This document shows, piece by piece, positions 17,134 through 26,235 of a DNA stretch of 56,674 nucleotides. The stretch covers positions 9,667 through 66,340 of the forward strand of contig PLYV01000161.1 in assembly GCA_003151855.1 (NCBI GenBank), in the 5' to 3' direction. Source of the DNA: Limisphaerales bacterium. Lineage in GTDB: Bacteria; Verrucomicrobiota; Verrucomicrobiia; Limisphaerales; UBA11358. The position numbers were made by a program, and so were the translations under genes. Position 1 is the first letter of the stretch. Each line of letters opens with the position of its first letter. Below the pieces are notes generated by a model. The model made no database searches, had not been told where the DNA came from, and worked only from the letters and a program-made list of their open reading frames with translations.

Positions 17134-18645
17134 ATGCAAACAACTCAATCGATCAGTCAGGACCCACTCGTCATGAATGCCGAGCGCAGCGATCAGGGCT
17201 CGCTGTTCGGGGACTATCAGCGCCATCCGACGGCGTGGGACGAACTTTTCGACGCCGCGGGTGAGCCGCATCCGCACTGCAATCTGCTGGTTGATTGCCT
17301 CAATCAGCTGCGGCTCGGCGAGTTTCAGAAACGCCGCACCAGCGCCGACCTGGTGTTTGTCAACCAGGGCGTCACCTTCTCGGTCTACGCGGACCGGCGC
17401 GGCGTCGAGAAAATCTTTCCCTTCGACCTGATCCCGCGCCCGGTGGCCGCCGCCGAATGGGTCCAGCTCGAGGCCGGCCTGCTCCAGCGCATTCATGCGC
17501 TCAACCTGTTCCTGTACGACGTCTATCACGAGCAGCGCATCCTCAAGGAAGGGATCATCCCCGCCGAGCTGGTGCTGGGATCGAAGGGTTTCCGCAAGGA
17601 GATGATCGACTTCGAGCCGCCGGGTGGGCAGTACATCCACGTCGTCGGCACCGACCTGGTGCGCGACGCCGGCGGCATCTTTCGCGTCTTGGAGGACAAC
17701 GCCCGTACGCCGTCCGGCGTCAGCTACGTCCTGGAAAATCGCGTCGTGATGAAGAAGGTCTTTCCGCAGCTGTTCCAGTACTGCCGGGTGCGCCGCGTCG
17801 AGGATTATCCGCGGCGTTTGCGTGAGGCGCTCGATTCGGTGGCACCGGCCGGCGCCGGCGTCGCGCCATGCACGGTCCTCCTGTCGCCGGGGCCGTACAA
17901 CTCGGCCTACTTCGAGCACAGTTTCCTGGCCCGCCACATGGGCATCGAGCTGGTGCTCGGGCCGGACCTGTTCGTCCACGAAGATCGAGTCTATCTGAAG
18001 ACGACGCGCGGGCCGCAGCGGGTCGACGTGATCTATCGCCGGCTCGACGACGATTTCCTCGATCCCCACGTTTTCCGGCCCGACAGCCTGCTCGGCGTGC
18101 CCGGCCTGTTCCACGCCTATCGCGCCGGCAACGTGACGCTGGCGAACGCGGTCGGCACCGGCGTGGCCGACGACAAGGCCATCTACCCGTTCGTCGAGGA
18201 CATGATTCGCTTCTACCGCAGCGAGGAGCCGATTCTGAACAACGTCCCCACGCACATCGGCGCTCGGCCGGAGGATTGTGCCTATGTCCTCGACAATCTC
18301 GACAAACTCGTGGTCAAGGCGGTCAATGAGTCGGGCGGTTACGGCATGCTCATGGGGCACACGGCCAGCGCGAAAGAGCGGTTGGAATTCCGCGACAAGA
18401 TCAAGGCCAATCCGCGCAACTACATCGCTCAGCCGGTGGTGACGCTGTCCACCTGTCCGACCTGGACCGACGACGGACCGGCTCCCCGGCACGTCGATCT
18501 GCGTCCTTACATCGTCAGTGGGAAAACGTCGTGGGTGCTGCCGGGCGGGCTGACGCGCACGGCACTCGTTCCGGGATCGCTCGTGGTGAACTCCAGCCAG
18601 GGAGGAGGGAGCAAGGATACGTGGGTGATGGAGAACGGGAAGTAG
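17134..18645 (+). CDS. Circularly permuted ATP-grasp type 2 protein
   Basis: A 503-residue protein. I chose the ATG at 17134 (MQTTQSISQDPLV) after GGGAGAG; the frame upstream only runs through a palindromic repeat. Landmarks are FPFDLIPRPVAAAEWVQLEA, LNLFLYDVYHEQRIL, the permuted ATP-grasp core (FRVLEDNARTPSGVSYVLENR, LVKAVNESGGYGMLMG) and TLSTCPTW with DLRPYIV near the end. Such proteins are predicted to form amide bonds with an alpha-E partner and a transglutaminase. That exact trio follows here, and is thought to make or process an isopeptide-linked peptide or amino acid. The real product is unknown. Confidence 0.88.
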   Translation: MQTTQSISQDPLVMNAERSDQGSLFGDYQRHPTAWDELFDAAGEPHPHCNLLVDCLNQLRLGEFQKRRTSADLVFVNQGVTFSVYADRRGVEKIFPFDLIPRPVAAAEWVQLEAGLLQRIHALNLFLYDVYHEQRILKEGIIPAELVLGSKGFRKEMIDFEPPGGQYIHVVGTDLVRDAGGIFRVLEDNARTPSGVSYVLENRVVMKKVFPQLFQYCRVRRVEDYPRRLREALDSVAPAGAGVAPCTVLLSPGPYNSAYFEHSFLARHMGIELVLGPDLFVHEDRVYLKTTRGPQRVDVIYRRLDDDFLDPHVFRPDSLLGVPGLFHAYRAGNVTLANAVGTGVADDKAIYPFVEDMIRFYRSEEPILNNVPTHIGARPEDCAYVLDNLDKLVVKAVNESGGYGMLMGHTASAKERLEFRDKIKANPRNYIAQPVVTLSTCPTWTDDGPAPRHVDLRPYIVSGKTSWVLPGGLTRTALVPGSLVVNSSQGGGSKDTWVMENGK

Positions 18646-18710
18646 GTTAGCCGCGACGCGATAGCGGAGCGCTGGCGCACCAGCGCTCCGCTATCGCGTC
18701 GCGGCTAACC
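18645..18710. terminator. Long perfect hairpin between the ATP-grasp and alpha-E genes
   Basis: GGTTAGCCGCGACGCGATAG... pairs with its complement over about 31 bases around a four-base loop, starting at the last base of the ATP-grasp stop codon. In RNA it would be an extremely stable stem and could attenuate the downstream genes. It is also one of the genome's many palindromic repeats. Confidence 0.6.
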
Positions 18711-18726
18711 GGCCGGAGTTCGAGAA

Positions 18727-19704
18727 ATGATCTCGCGTGTCGCCGAGCATTGCTTCTGGATGAGCCGTTACCTGGAACGCGCCGAGAATACCGCTCGTAT
18801 CCTCGACGTCAACCAGACGCTGCTCCTCGACTTCCAGGTGCCGCTGGAACAGCAGTGGCGGCCGCTGCTCATCATTTGCGGCGTCAACGACATGCCCGGC
18901 AAGCCGGAGGCGGAAGCCGTCCAGCATTTCATGACGTGGGAGCCCGCCAATCTCTCGAGCATCGTCGCCTCGGTCGCCGGGGCGCGCGAGAACGCCCGCA
19001 TTATCCGGGAGGTCATCAGCGCCGAGATGTGGGAGCGCTTGAACTACTACCATCTGTGGATGCAAGGGCTGCAAGCCCGGGCGCTGTATGAGAGCAGCCG
19101 CAGTGAGTTCTACAACCAGATCAAGCGGATCAACCAGCTGCTGCACGGCATCGCCGGCGGCACCATGGCGCACGGCGAGGCGTGGGAGTTCTACCAGCTC
19201 GGCCGCTATCTCGAACGCGCCAGCCAGACGGCCCGCATCCTCGACGTGAAGTATCACATCCTGCTGCCGACGCCGGACCAGGTCGGCACGCCGGTGGACC
19301 AGGCGCACTGGGTGGCCATCCTGACGAGCTGTTCCGGGTACGAGCCGTTCCACAAGAAGATGCGCAGCCCGGCCGACATGGGCGTCGCCGTGGCCGACTT
19401 CCTGATCCTTGAACCGCAGTTTCCCCGGTCGGTTTGCCACTGCCTGAACGAATGCCGAAGTGCGGCGAGTGCCATCGCGGGCCAGAATGGCAGCGAGGTC
19501 GAAGTTCAGTTCGCCGACCTTGCCAATTGGCTGACCAAATCCGACATTACGGAAATCATCCGCAACGGACTGCACGAATCGCTCACCACCGTGGTCAATC
19601 GCATTCACGAAATCGGTGAGCTAATCCATCGAACCTACTTCGACGTGAGCATGCAGTCGCCGCCGCTGAAGCGCGCGGTGGGACAGAGTCAATCGCAATC
19701 GTAA
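18727..19704 (+). CDS. Alpha-E domain protein
   Basis: A 325-residue all-helical protein that begins MISRVAEHCFWMSRYLERAE, the hallmark of the alpha-E family. Further conserved pieces are NTARILDVNQTLLLD, ARENARIIREVISAEMWERL, EFYQLGRYLERASQTARILD and SVCHCLNECRSAASAI. Alpha-E proteins always travel with a circularly permuted ATP-grasp and often a transglutaminase, as here, and are thought to be a scaffold or second subunit of that enzyme. The CDS stands between two palindromic repeats, with only short spacers. Confidence 0.9.
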   Translation: MISRVAEHCFWMSRYLERAENTARILDVNQTLLLDFQVPLEQQWRPLLIICGVNDMPGKPEAEAVQHFMTWEPANLSSIVASVAGARENARIIREVISAEMWERLNYYHLWMQGLQARALYESSRSEFYNQIKRINQLLHGIAGGTMAHGEAWEFYQLGRYLERASQTARILDVKYHILLPTPDQVGTPVDQAHWVAILTSCSGYEPFHKKMRSPADMGVAVADFLILEPQFPRSVCHCLNECRSAASAIAGQNGSEVEVQFADLANWLTKSDITEIIRNGLHESLTTVVNRIHEIGELIHRTYFDVSMQSPPLKRAVGQSQSQS

Positions 19705-19707
19705 CGG

Positions 19708-19753
19708 TCGCCGCTTGCGGCTTGGCAACTCCTTGCTAAGCCGCAAGCGGCGA
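19708..19753. repeat. Palindromic repeat, CCGC..GCGG family, copy 2
   Basis: TCGCCGCTTGCGGCTTGGCA and its inverted partner TGCTAAGCCGCAAGCGGCGA form a near-perfect stem with a short loop, directly before the ribosome site of the transglutaminase gene. The copy at 16881-16922 is diverged. Confidence 0.65.
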
Positions 19754-19770
19754 CTCTGGGAGATAGTTCC

Positions 19771-22700
19771 ATGCCAATCCGTGTGGCGCTGAACCACAAG
19801 ACGGTCTACCACTACGACCGGCTCGTGACGCTCCAGCCGCACGTCGTCCGGCTCCGGCCGGCGCCGCATTGCCGTACCCCGATTCTCAGTTACTCGTTGC
19901 GTGTCACTCCAGAGCAGCACTTTCTGAACTGGCAGCAGGATCCGTACAGCAATTACCTCGCCCGGCTCGTTTTCCTCAAGCCGGCGGAGGAACTGTCCGT
20001 CGAAGTCGATCTCGTCGCCGAGATGACGGCGATCAATCCGTTCGACTTCTTCATCGAACCCTACGCGGAACGCTTCCCCTTCGCCTACGAGCCGAACCTG
20101 GCCCGCGAGCTCGTGCCGTATCTGGAAACCGCTCCGGCCGGCCCGTGTCTGCTGGGGTTGGTGGAAACACTCCGCCGCCGTGATCTCCGCTGCCAGGATT
20201 ATCTGGTCGAGATCAATCGGCACCTTCAGAAAGAGATCCGCTACCTCATCCGCATGGAACCGGGCGTGCAGAGCTGCGAGCAGACGCTGACCCTGCGCAG
20301 CGGTTCCTGCCGCGATTCCGCCTGGTTGCTTGTGCAGACGCTGCGCCAGCTCGGGCTGGCCGCACGCTTTGTCTCCGGCTACCTCATCCAGCTCACGTCG
20401 GACGAAAAATCGCTGGACGGTCCCTCCGGACCTGAGCGCGATTTTACCGATCTTCATGCCTGGGCCGAGGTGTACTTGCCCGGCGCCGGCTGGATCGGTC
20501 TCGATCCCACCTCCGGACTGCTGGCGAGCGAGGGGCACATTCCGCTGGCGTGTGCCGCCGATCCGATCATGGCCGCCGCCGTCACCGGCTCGTTCTCGTG
20601 GACGCCGGACCCGGCCAAGGGCGCCGCCGAGCAGTGCCAGGAAGCGTTCCACGTCGAGATGACCGTGTCGCGCATTCACGAAGATCCGCGCGTCACCAAA
20701 CCGTATTCCGACGAACAGTGGTCGAAGATCGAGGCGCTGGGCCACCACGTGGATGCGGAGCTGAAAGCCAATGACGTCCGGTTGACGATGGGCGGCGAGC
20801 CCACATTCGTCGCGATCGACCATCCCGACGACGCGGAGTGGAACACCGACGCGCTCGGGCCGCGCAAACGCATTTACGGCGGCGTGCTGCTCAAGCGGCT
20901 GCGCGACAAGTTCGCGGTTGGGGCGCTGCTGCATTACGGACAGGGAAAATGGTATCCGGGCGAATCGCTGCCGCGCTGGGCGCTGGGGTGTTACTGGCGC
21001 AAAGACGGCCAGCCGATCTGGCGCAATCCCGATTTGATCGCCGACGAATCGAAGCAGTATGCATTCAAGAGCCCCGAGGCGCAACGCTTCATCGCGGCGC
21101 TGGCGGCGAGGCTCGAAGTCGATCCGGCGCTGGCGATGCCGGGCTACGAAGACGCGTGGCACTACATGCTGCGTGAGCGCCGGCTGCCGGTGAACGTCGA
21201 TCCGATCGCCAGCCGGTTGGAGGACGCGGAAGAGCGCAAACGCATCAGCCGCCTGTTCGATCAGGGGTTGAATGCGGTGGTCGGTTACGCGCTGCCGTTG
21301 CAGCGGCGCCTGGTGGACGGACAGGTGCGCTGGGTCACGGGTCCGTGGTTCCTGCGGCGCGAACACTTGTACCTGATTCCCGGCGATTCTTCGATGGGAC
21401 TGCGCTTGCCGCTGGACTCGCTGCCCTGGGCAAAAGAAGAATATCCGAACACCGCGTTCGACCCGATGGCGACGTCCGATCTGCCGCCGCTGCCCGCCTC
21501 GCTCGCGCAACCGCCCGGCGGGCCGCCACGCGACGAACTGCAGCGCCCGGCGGCAGCGACGGAAGGCCGCCGGCGCGAGCGCGTGAATCGCGACGCATTC
21601 CGCATGCAGGGCGGCCCAACTCTGACGCACCAGCGCGAAAGCGAAGCGGTGGAAGCGGCGCGCGCGAAACGCGATCCGGTTAAATACGACGTAGTGCGCA
21701 CGGCGCTGTGCGTCGAGCCGCGCGACGGGCGGCTGTACGTCTTCGCGCCGCCGCAACGGTATCTCGAAGATTATTTGAACCTGGTCGCGGCGATCGAGGA
21801 CACGGCCGGCGATCTGCGCATGCCGGTGCTGATTGAGGGCTACACGCCGCCGCACGACAGCCGCTTGAACGCGATCAAAGTGACGCCCGATCCGGGCGTG
21901 ATCGAGGTCAACATCCATCCGTCGGGCGCGTGGGACGACATGGTGAAGACCACGCAGGTTCTATATGAAGAGGCGCGCTTGACGCGGCTGGCAAGTGAAA
22001 AGTTCATGCTCGACGGCCGCCACACGGGCACGGGCGGCGGCAACCACATCATCTTCGGCGGACCCACCCCGGCCGACAGTCCGGTGCTGCGCCGGCCGGA
22101 CCTGCTGCGCAGCCTGATCGGGTACTGGCACAACCATCCGTCGCTGTCGTTCCTGTTCTCAGGCTTATTTCTAGGTCCGACCAGCCAGCATCCGCGCGTG
22201 GACGAAGCGCGCAACGACAGCATTTACGAGCTGGAGCTGGCGTTCAAGGATCCGCGGTTCGGCGCGCCCAATCGGCCCAATCGGCCCGATCGGCCCGAGC
22301 CGGCGCCGTGGCTGACCGACCGGCTGCTGCGAAATCTGCTGATCGACTGCGCGGGCAACACGCATCGGACTGAATTCTGCGTGGACAAGCTGTACTCGCC
22401 GGACACGAGCAGCGGGCGGCTGGGACTGGTGGAACTGCGTTCGTTCGAAATGCCGCCGCATTACCGCATGAGCCTGGCGCAGCAGCTCTTGTTGCGCGGG
22501 ATGATTTCGAATTTCTGGCGCGCGCCCTACGACCGCAAATTGGTGCGCTGGGGCACGGAGCTGCACGACCGCTTCATGCTGCCGCATTTTGTCGCGCAGG
22601 ATTTCGACGATGTGCTCGAAGATCTGAATCGCGCCGGCTATCCCTTCCGCAATGATTGGTTCGCGCCGCATCTCGAGTTCCGTTTTCCGCCGATCGGTTC

Positions 22701-23232
22701 GTTTGCGCAGCGCGGAATCGAGGTGGAACTGCGCCAGGCGCTCGAACCCTGGCACGTGATGGGCGAGGAGGGTGCGCCTGGCGGAGCAGTGCGCTACGTC
22801 GATTCGTCGGTCGAGCGCATGCAGATCAAAGTCAAGGGCATGACCGGCACGCGGCACGCCGCCGCCTGTAACGGCCGGCGCATTCCGCTCCACCCGACCG
22901 GCGTCAACGGCGAATTCGTGGCCGGCGTGCGCTATCGCGCCTGGCAGCCGCCGTCGTGTCTGCACCCAACGATTCCCTCTCACGCGCCGCTGGTCGTTGA
23001 CCTCTTCGATACATGGCAAAATCGATCGATCGGCGGCTGCACCTACCATGTCGCGCATCCGGGTGGGCGGAATTACGAGACGTTTCCGGTCAACTCCTAC
23101 GAAGCGGAAAGCCGCCGCGTCGCGCGATTTTTCCAGAGCGGACACACGCCCGGGCCGCTGGCCGTAGCGCCCGAAAGCGGCACAGCCGAGTTCCCGTTCA
23201 CTTTGGATCTGCGGTTGCCGCCAAAAATATAA
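19771..23232 (+). CDS. Transglutaminase / DUF2126 fusion protein
   Basis: A 1153-residue protein. Residues ~1-300 are a bacterial transglutaminase: an N-terminal beta domain (LNHKTVYHYDR, VRLRPAP), the catalytic Cys in LRSGSCRDSAWLLVQTLRQL, the His in FTDLHAWAEVYLPGAGWIGL, and the Asp in DPTSGL. Residues ~320-1130 are the DUF2126 part, an amidoligase/ATP-grasp-like region with NDVRLTMGGEPTFVAID, TGTGGGNHIIFGGPT, YWHNHPSLSFLFSGLFLGPT, LVELRSFEMPPHYRM and GGCTYHVAHPGGRNYETFP. A low-complexity Pro/Arg linker sits near residues 575-625, and a small run of NRPNRPDRPE near 835. It closes the ATP-grasp/alpha-E cluster. Codon and repeat style change just downstream. Confidence 0.9.
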   Translation: MPIRVALNHKTVYHYDRLVTLQPHVVRLRPAPHCRTPILSYSLRVTPEQHFLNWQQDPYSNYLARLVFLKPAEELSVEVDLVAEMTAINPFDFFIEPYAERFPFAYEPNLARELVPYLETAPAGPCLLGLVETLRRRDLRCQDYLVEINRHLQKEIRYLIRMEPGVQSCEQTLTLRSGSCRDSAWLLVQTLRQLGLAARFVSGYLIQLTSDEKSLDGPSGPERDFTDLHAWAEVYLPGAGWIGLDPTSGLLASEGHIPLACAADPIMAAAVTGSFSWTPDPAKGAAEQCQEAFHVEMTVSRIHEDPRVTKPYSDEQWSKIEALGHHVDAELKANDVRLTMGGEPTFVAIDHPDDAEWNTDALGPRKRIYGGVLLKRLRDKFAVGALLHYGQGKWYPGESLPRWALGCYWRKDGQPIWRNPDLIADESKQYAFKSPEAQRFIAALAARLEVDPALAMPGYEDAWHYMLRERRLPVNVDPIASRLEDAEERKRISRLFDQGLNAVVGYALPLQRRLVDGQVRWVTGPWFLRREHLYLIPGDSSMGLRLPLDSLPWAKEEYPNTAFDPMATSDLPPLPASLAQPPGGPPRDELQRPAAATEGRRRERVNRDAFRMQGGPTLTHQRESEAVEAARAKRDPVKYDVVRTALCVEPRDGRLYVFAPPQRYLEDYLNLVAAIEDTAGDLRMPVLIEGYTPPHDSRLNAIKVTPDPGVIEVNIHPSGAWDDMVKTTQVLYEEARLTRLASEKFMLDGRHTGTGGGNHIIFGGPTPADSPVLRRPDLLRSLIGYWHNHPSLSFLFSGLFLGPTSQHPRVDEARNDSIYELELAFKDPRFGAPNRPNRPDRPEPAPWLTDRLLRNLLIDCAGNTHRTEFCVDKLYSPDTSSGRLGLVELRSFEMPPHYRMSLAQQLLLRGMISNFWRAPYDRKLVRWGTELHDRFMLPHFVAQDFDDVLEDLNRAGYPFRNDWFAPHLEFRFPPIGSFAQRGIEVELRQALEPWHVMGEEGAPGGAVRYVDSSVERMQIKVKGMTGTRHAAACNGRRIPLHPTGVNGEFVAGVRYRAWQPPSCLHPTIPSHAPLVVDLFDTWQNRSIGGCTYHVAHPGGRNYETFPVNSYEAESRRVARFFQSGHTPGPLAVAPESGTAEFPFTLDLRLPPKI

Positions 23233-23233
23233 T

Positions 23234-23283
23234 GACCTATTGGGTCGCGCGCAGCTCTTTAGCTGCGCGCGACCCAATAGGTC
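23234..23283 (+). terminator. Perfect hairpin after the transglutaminase gene
   Basis: GACCTATTGGGTCGCGCGCA... (23234 on) pairs perfectly over 23 bases with its complement ending at 23283, with a four-base loop, two bases after the stop codon. It separates convergent genes and may terminate from both sides; it has no long T tract. Confidence 0.6.
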
Positions 23284-23326
23284 CTTTTCCGTTCTCCGCG
23301 TCTTCGCGTCTCCGGGGTGAAAAGGG

Positions 23327-24820
23327 TTACCCCGGCTCCGTCATCTTCCTCGCATCCAGCAGTTCGTTGAGCTCCGTCTCCGGCAGCAGTTTCTTTTCAC
23401 GCGCCAGCTCGCGCACGGTTTTGCCGGTCTTGTAGGCTTCCTGCGCCAGCTTCGCCGATGCGTCGTAGCCGATTTTGGGCGCCAGCGCGGTGCACATCAT
23501 CAGGCTCTTCTCGATCAGTTCCTCGCAGCGTTCGCGGTTGGCTTTCAAGTCCTTCACGCAGCGGTCGGCGAAGGCGCGGCAGCCGCTCGAGAGGATCTGC
23601 ATGGCGAAGAGCAGATTGTACGCGATCAGCGGCTTGAACGTGTTGAGCTCGAAATGGCCTTGCATGCCGCCGGCGGTGATCGCAGCGTCGGCGCCGATCA
23701 CCTGAGCGGCGACCATCGTCAGCATTTCGGGCATCACCGGATTGACCTTGCCGGGCATGATCGAAGAACCGGCCTGCCGCGCGGGCAGCCGAATTTCGCC
23801 GAAGCCGGCTTCCGGCCCCGACGACAGCAAGCGCAGGTCGCCGCAAATTTTCAGCAGCGAAACCGCGTGCGCCTTGAGAATGCCCGAAACCTCGACGAAT
23901 ACATCGGCATTCTGTGTGGCGTCCACGAGATTTTCCGCGCGGGCGAAACCGATGCCGGTGATTTCGCGCAACTGGTCCACAACTTGGAAAATGTATTGGC
24001 GCGGCGCGGCCAGGCCGGTGCCGATGGCGGTGCCGCCGAGATTCACGACGCGCAGCCGCTCCTCGCATTTGTAGATGCGCCAGCGGTCGCGATTGATGGC
24101 TTCAGCGTAGGCGCTCATTTCGCGGCCGAGCGTGGTCAACACGGCGTCTTGAAACTGCGTGCGGCCTACTTTGACGACGTGCGCGAATTTCTTTTCCACC
24201 GCCTGAAACGATTCCTGCAACGCGACAACATTTTTTTCCAGCGCCTGCAGCAACCGAATCGCCGCCAACCGCAGCGCCGTCGGATAGGTATCATTCGTGG
24301 ACTGGTGCAAATTCAAATCGTCCAGCGGCGAAATGTAATCGTAGCAGCCGACGTGAGGTTTGGAGTGCGCGGACAAGTCCGCGCTTTGGTTCGACGCGAC
24401 ATGTCGCGTCGAAGAAAGCGGCGACGTGTCGCCGCACTCCACATTGCGGATTTCGGAAATGATTTCCAATGCGCGATTGGCCAGCACCTCGTTGACATTC
24501 ATGTTCGTGCTGGTGCCGGCACCGCCTTGCAGCGCGTCCACGATGATGAAACCGCCGAGATCGCCATTCGCTAGTTCGCGGCAGGCGCGATCAATGGCGT
24601 CAGCCTTCAGGCGGTCATCTGCCCACGCGCCGAGCGTGCGGTTGGTGCGGGCGCAGGCGAGTTTTACATCACCAAACGCGCGGGCGAGTTCGGGATGAAC
24701 CGATTTGCCGGCGAGCGAAAAATTCTCCAATGCGCGCGCCGTGTGGATACCATGCAACGCCTCCGCCGGAATCGGCAGTTCGCCGAGTAAATCTCGTTCG
24801 ATGCGAAAGGCGTTGTTCAT
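23327..24820 (-). CDS. aspA: Aspartate ammonia-lyase with an in-frame repeat insertion
   Basis: A 497-residue fumarase/aspartase-superfamily enzyme that interconverts aspartate with fumarate and ammonia. The ATG at 24820 (MNNAFRIERDLLGE) is eight bases after the hydG stop; a TTG overlapping hydG is the alternative. Landmarks: GGAGTSTNMNVNEVLANRAL, LHQSTNDTYPTALRL, TLGREMSAYAE, and the family signature SSIMPGKVNPVMPE. Residues ~127-154 are foreign: an 81-base triple palindrome is inserted exactly in frame between the NRALEI helix and the SPLDDLNLHQSTND segment, lengthening a normal ~470-residue enzyme. Coupling to hydG fits hydrogenase-maturation clusters, where aspartase genes recur. Confidence 0.88.
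   Translation of the reverse strand: MNNAFRIERDLLGELPIPAEALHGIHTARALENFSLAGKSVHPELARAFGDVKLACARTNRTLGAWADDRLKADAIDRACRELANGDLGGFIIVDALQGGAGTSTNMNVNEVLANRALEIISEIRNVECGDTSPLSSTRHVASNQSADLSAHSKPHVGCYDYISPLDDLNLHQSTNDTYPTALRLAAIRLLQALEKNVVALQESFQAVEKKFAHVVKVGRTQFQDAVLTTLGREMSAYAEAINRDRWRIYKCEERLRVVNLGGTAIGTGLAAPRQYIFQVVDQLREITGIGFARAENLVDATQNADVFVEVSGILKAHAVSLLKICGDLRLLSSGPEAGFGEIRLPARQAGSSIMPGKVNPVMPEMLTMVAAQVIGADAAITAGGMQGHFELNTFKPLIAYNLLFAMQILSSGCRAFADRCVKDLKANRERCEELIEKSLMMCTALAPKIGYDASAKLAQEAYKTGKTVRELAREKKLLPETELNELLDARKMTEPG
24361..24441. repeat. 81-bp triple-palindrome repeat inserted in frame in aspA
   Basis: Outer arms TGGAGTGCG / CGCACTCCA enclose three smaller palindromes: GCGGACAAGTCCGC, a 22-base perfect one centred on GCGACATGTCGC, and GCGGCGACGTGTCGCCGC. 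The length is a multiple of three and no stop results in the aspA frame. In protein it reads ECGDTSPLSSTRHVASNQSA and further low-order residues. This type of unit is usually intergenic in verrucomicrobial genomes. Confidence 0.8.
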
Positions 24821-24828
24821 GGTGAGAA

Positions 24829-26235
24829 TCAAACGAAGACGTCGCGCTCGTTTTTGCGGACGCGGCTGACGAGTTCGTTGGCGGTTTTACCGATGCTGCC
24901 GGGCATCGTTTTCAATTCGTGGTTCACGAGTTTTTCGCCGGCCTGACGCGTTTCCGACGAGGCGTAGCCCATCAGATACTCCATGCAGCTCGACAACGCA
25001 TTCGGACTGCAATGTTCCTTGATCAAGCCGGGCTTGGCCAAGTCCATGAAGTCCGCGCCAGTGCGGCCGAGGCGGTAGCACGCGGTGCAGAACGACGGTG
25101 TGTAGCCGAGCGAGGCGACGTCGCGCACAACTTCGTCGAGCGAACGATGGTCGCCGAGCTGAAATTGCTCAGCGTCGTGGCCGTCGCCGAGTTCGGCGTA
25201 GCCACCGGGATTGCAGCGGCTGCCCGCCGAAATCTGCGACACGCCCAGTTGAAATGTCGCGCGGCGCGTGTCGGCGTTTTCGCGGGTGGACATGATGATG
25301 CCGGTGTAAGGCACCGCGAGGCGCAGGATGGCGACGATTTTTTTGAAATCATCGTCCGACACCGCATGCGGCGGACGTTCGGCCAACGACGATCCGACCG
25401 CCGGTTCGATGCGCGGCACGCTGATGGTGTGCGGGCCGACGCCGAATTTTTCCTCGAGATGATGGATGTGCTGCTGCATGGCAAGCATTTCGAATTTCCA
25501 ATCGTAAAGCCCGAACAGCACGCCGATGCCGACATCGTCAATGCCCGCTTCCATCGCGCGATCCATCACGTTCACGCGCCAGTCGAAGTTTTTCTTCGCG
25601 CCGGCGATGTGGACTTTGGCGTAGGTTTCGCGGTGATACGTTTCCTGGAACAACTGATAGGTGCCGATGCCGGCTTCCTTGAGTTGCTTGAATTGATCCA
25701 CCGTCAGCGGCGCGATGTTCACGTTCACACGGCGAATTTCTCCACGGCCGCTCTTGGTCGCGTAGATCGTGTCAATCGCCTTGAGGATGTAGTTGAATCC
25801 TTCTTTCGGATATTCCTCGCCGGAGACGAGCAGCAACCGTTTGTGGCCTTGATCAATGAGCACTTTCACGTCGGCGGCGATTTCGTCCGGCGTCAGCGTG
25901 CGGCGTTTCAGCTCGGTGTTTCCAGCGCGGAAGGCGCAGTAGCTGCACTCGTTCTTGCAGAGGTTGGCAACATAAAGCGGCGCGAAGATCACGAGCCGGT
26001 TGCCATAGATTTCATCCTTCACGAAACGCGCGGCGGCGAACATTTCTTCGAGCAGCGCGGAATCGCTGATTTCCATCAGCACGGCGACTTCGTCGGCATC
26101 GAGGCCTTCGAGCTGCCGCGCCTTGGCAATCACTTCGCGGACGCGCGCCGGACTGGACCGGCGGGCGGCAGCCAGGGTTTCTGCGATTCTCCCCTCATCA
26201 ATAAATCTGGTCGTCTTGTCGGTATCGGGCTTCAT
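24829..26235 (-). CDS. hydG: [FeFe]-hydrogenase H-cluster radical SAM maturase HydG
   Basis: A 468-residue tyrosine lyase that makes the CO and cyanide ligands of the H-cluster. The radical SAM motif is CKNECSYC (CX3CX2C, residues ~93-100). The HydG-specific second cluster motif CX2CX22C is intact in CTACYRLG...IKEHC near residues 386-412, which separates it from its relative ThiH. Other landmarks: LLLVSGEEYPKEG, GIGTYQLFQETYHRETYAKVH, ISVPRIEPAVGSSL. It is followed by aspA after eight bases. HydE, HydF and the hydrogenase are not in the window, so they must lie elsewhere. nikR diverges upstream beyond a 700-base gap. Confidence 0.92.
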   Translation of the reverse strand: MKPDTDKTTRFIDEGRIAETLAAARRSSPARVREVIAKARQLEGLDADEVAVLMEISDSALLEEMFAAARFVKDEIYGNRLVIFAPLYVANLCKNECSYCAFRAGNTELKRRTLTPDEIAADVKVLIDQGHKRLLLVSGEEYPKEGFNYILKAIDTIYATKSGRGEIRRVNVNIAPLTVDQFKQLKEAGIGTYQLFQETYHRETYAKVHIAGAKKNFDWRVNVMDRAMEAGIDDVGIGVLFGLYDWKFEMLAMQQHIHHLEEKFGVGPHTISVPRIEPAVGSSLAERPPHAVSDDDFKKIVAILRLAVPYTGIIMSTRENADTRRATFQLGVSQISAGSRCNPGGYAELGDGHDAEQFQLGDHRSLDEVVRDVASLGYTPSFCTACYRLGRTGADFMDLAKPGLIKEHCSPNALSSCMEYLMGYASSETRQAGEKLVNHELKTMPGSIGKTANELVSRVRKNERDVFV

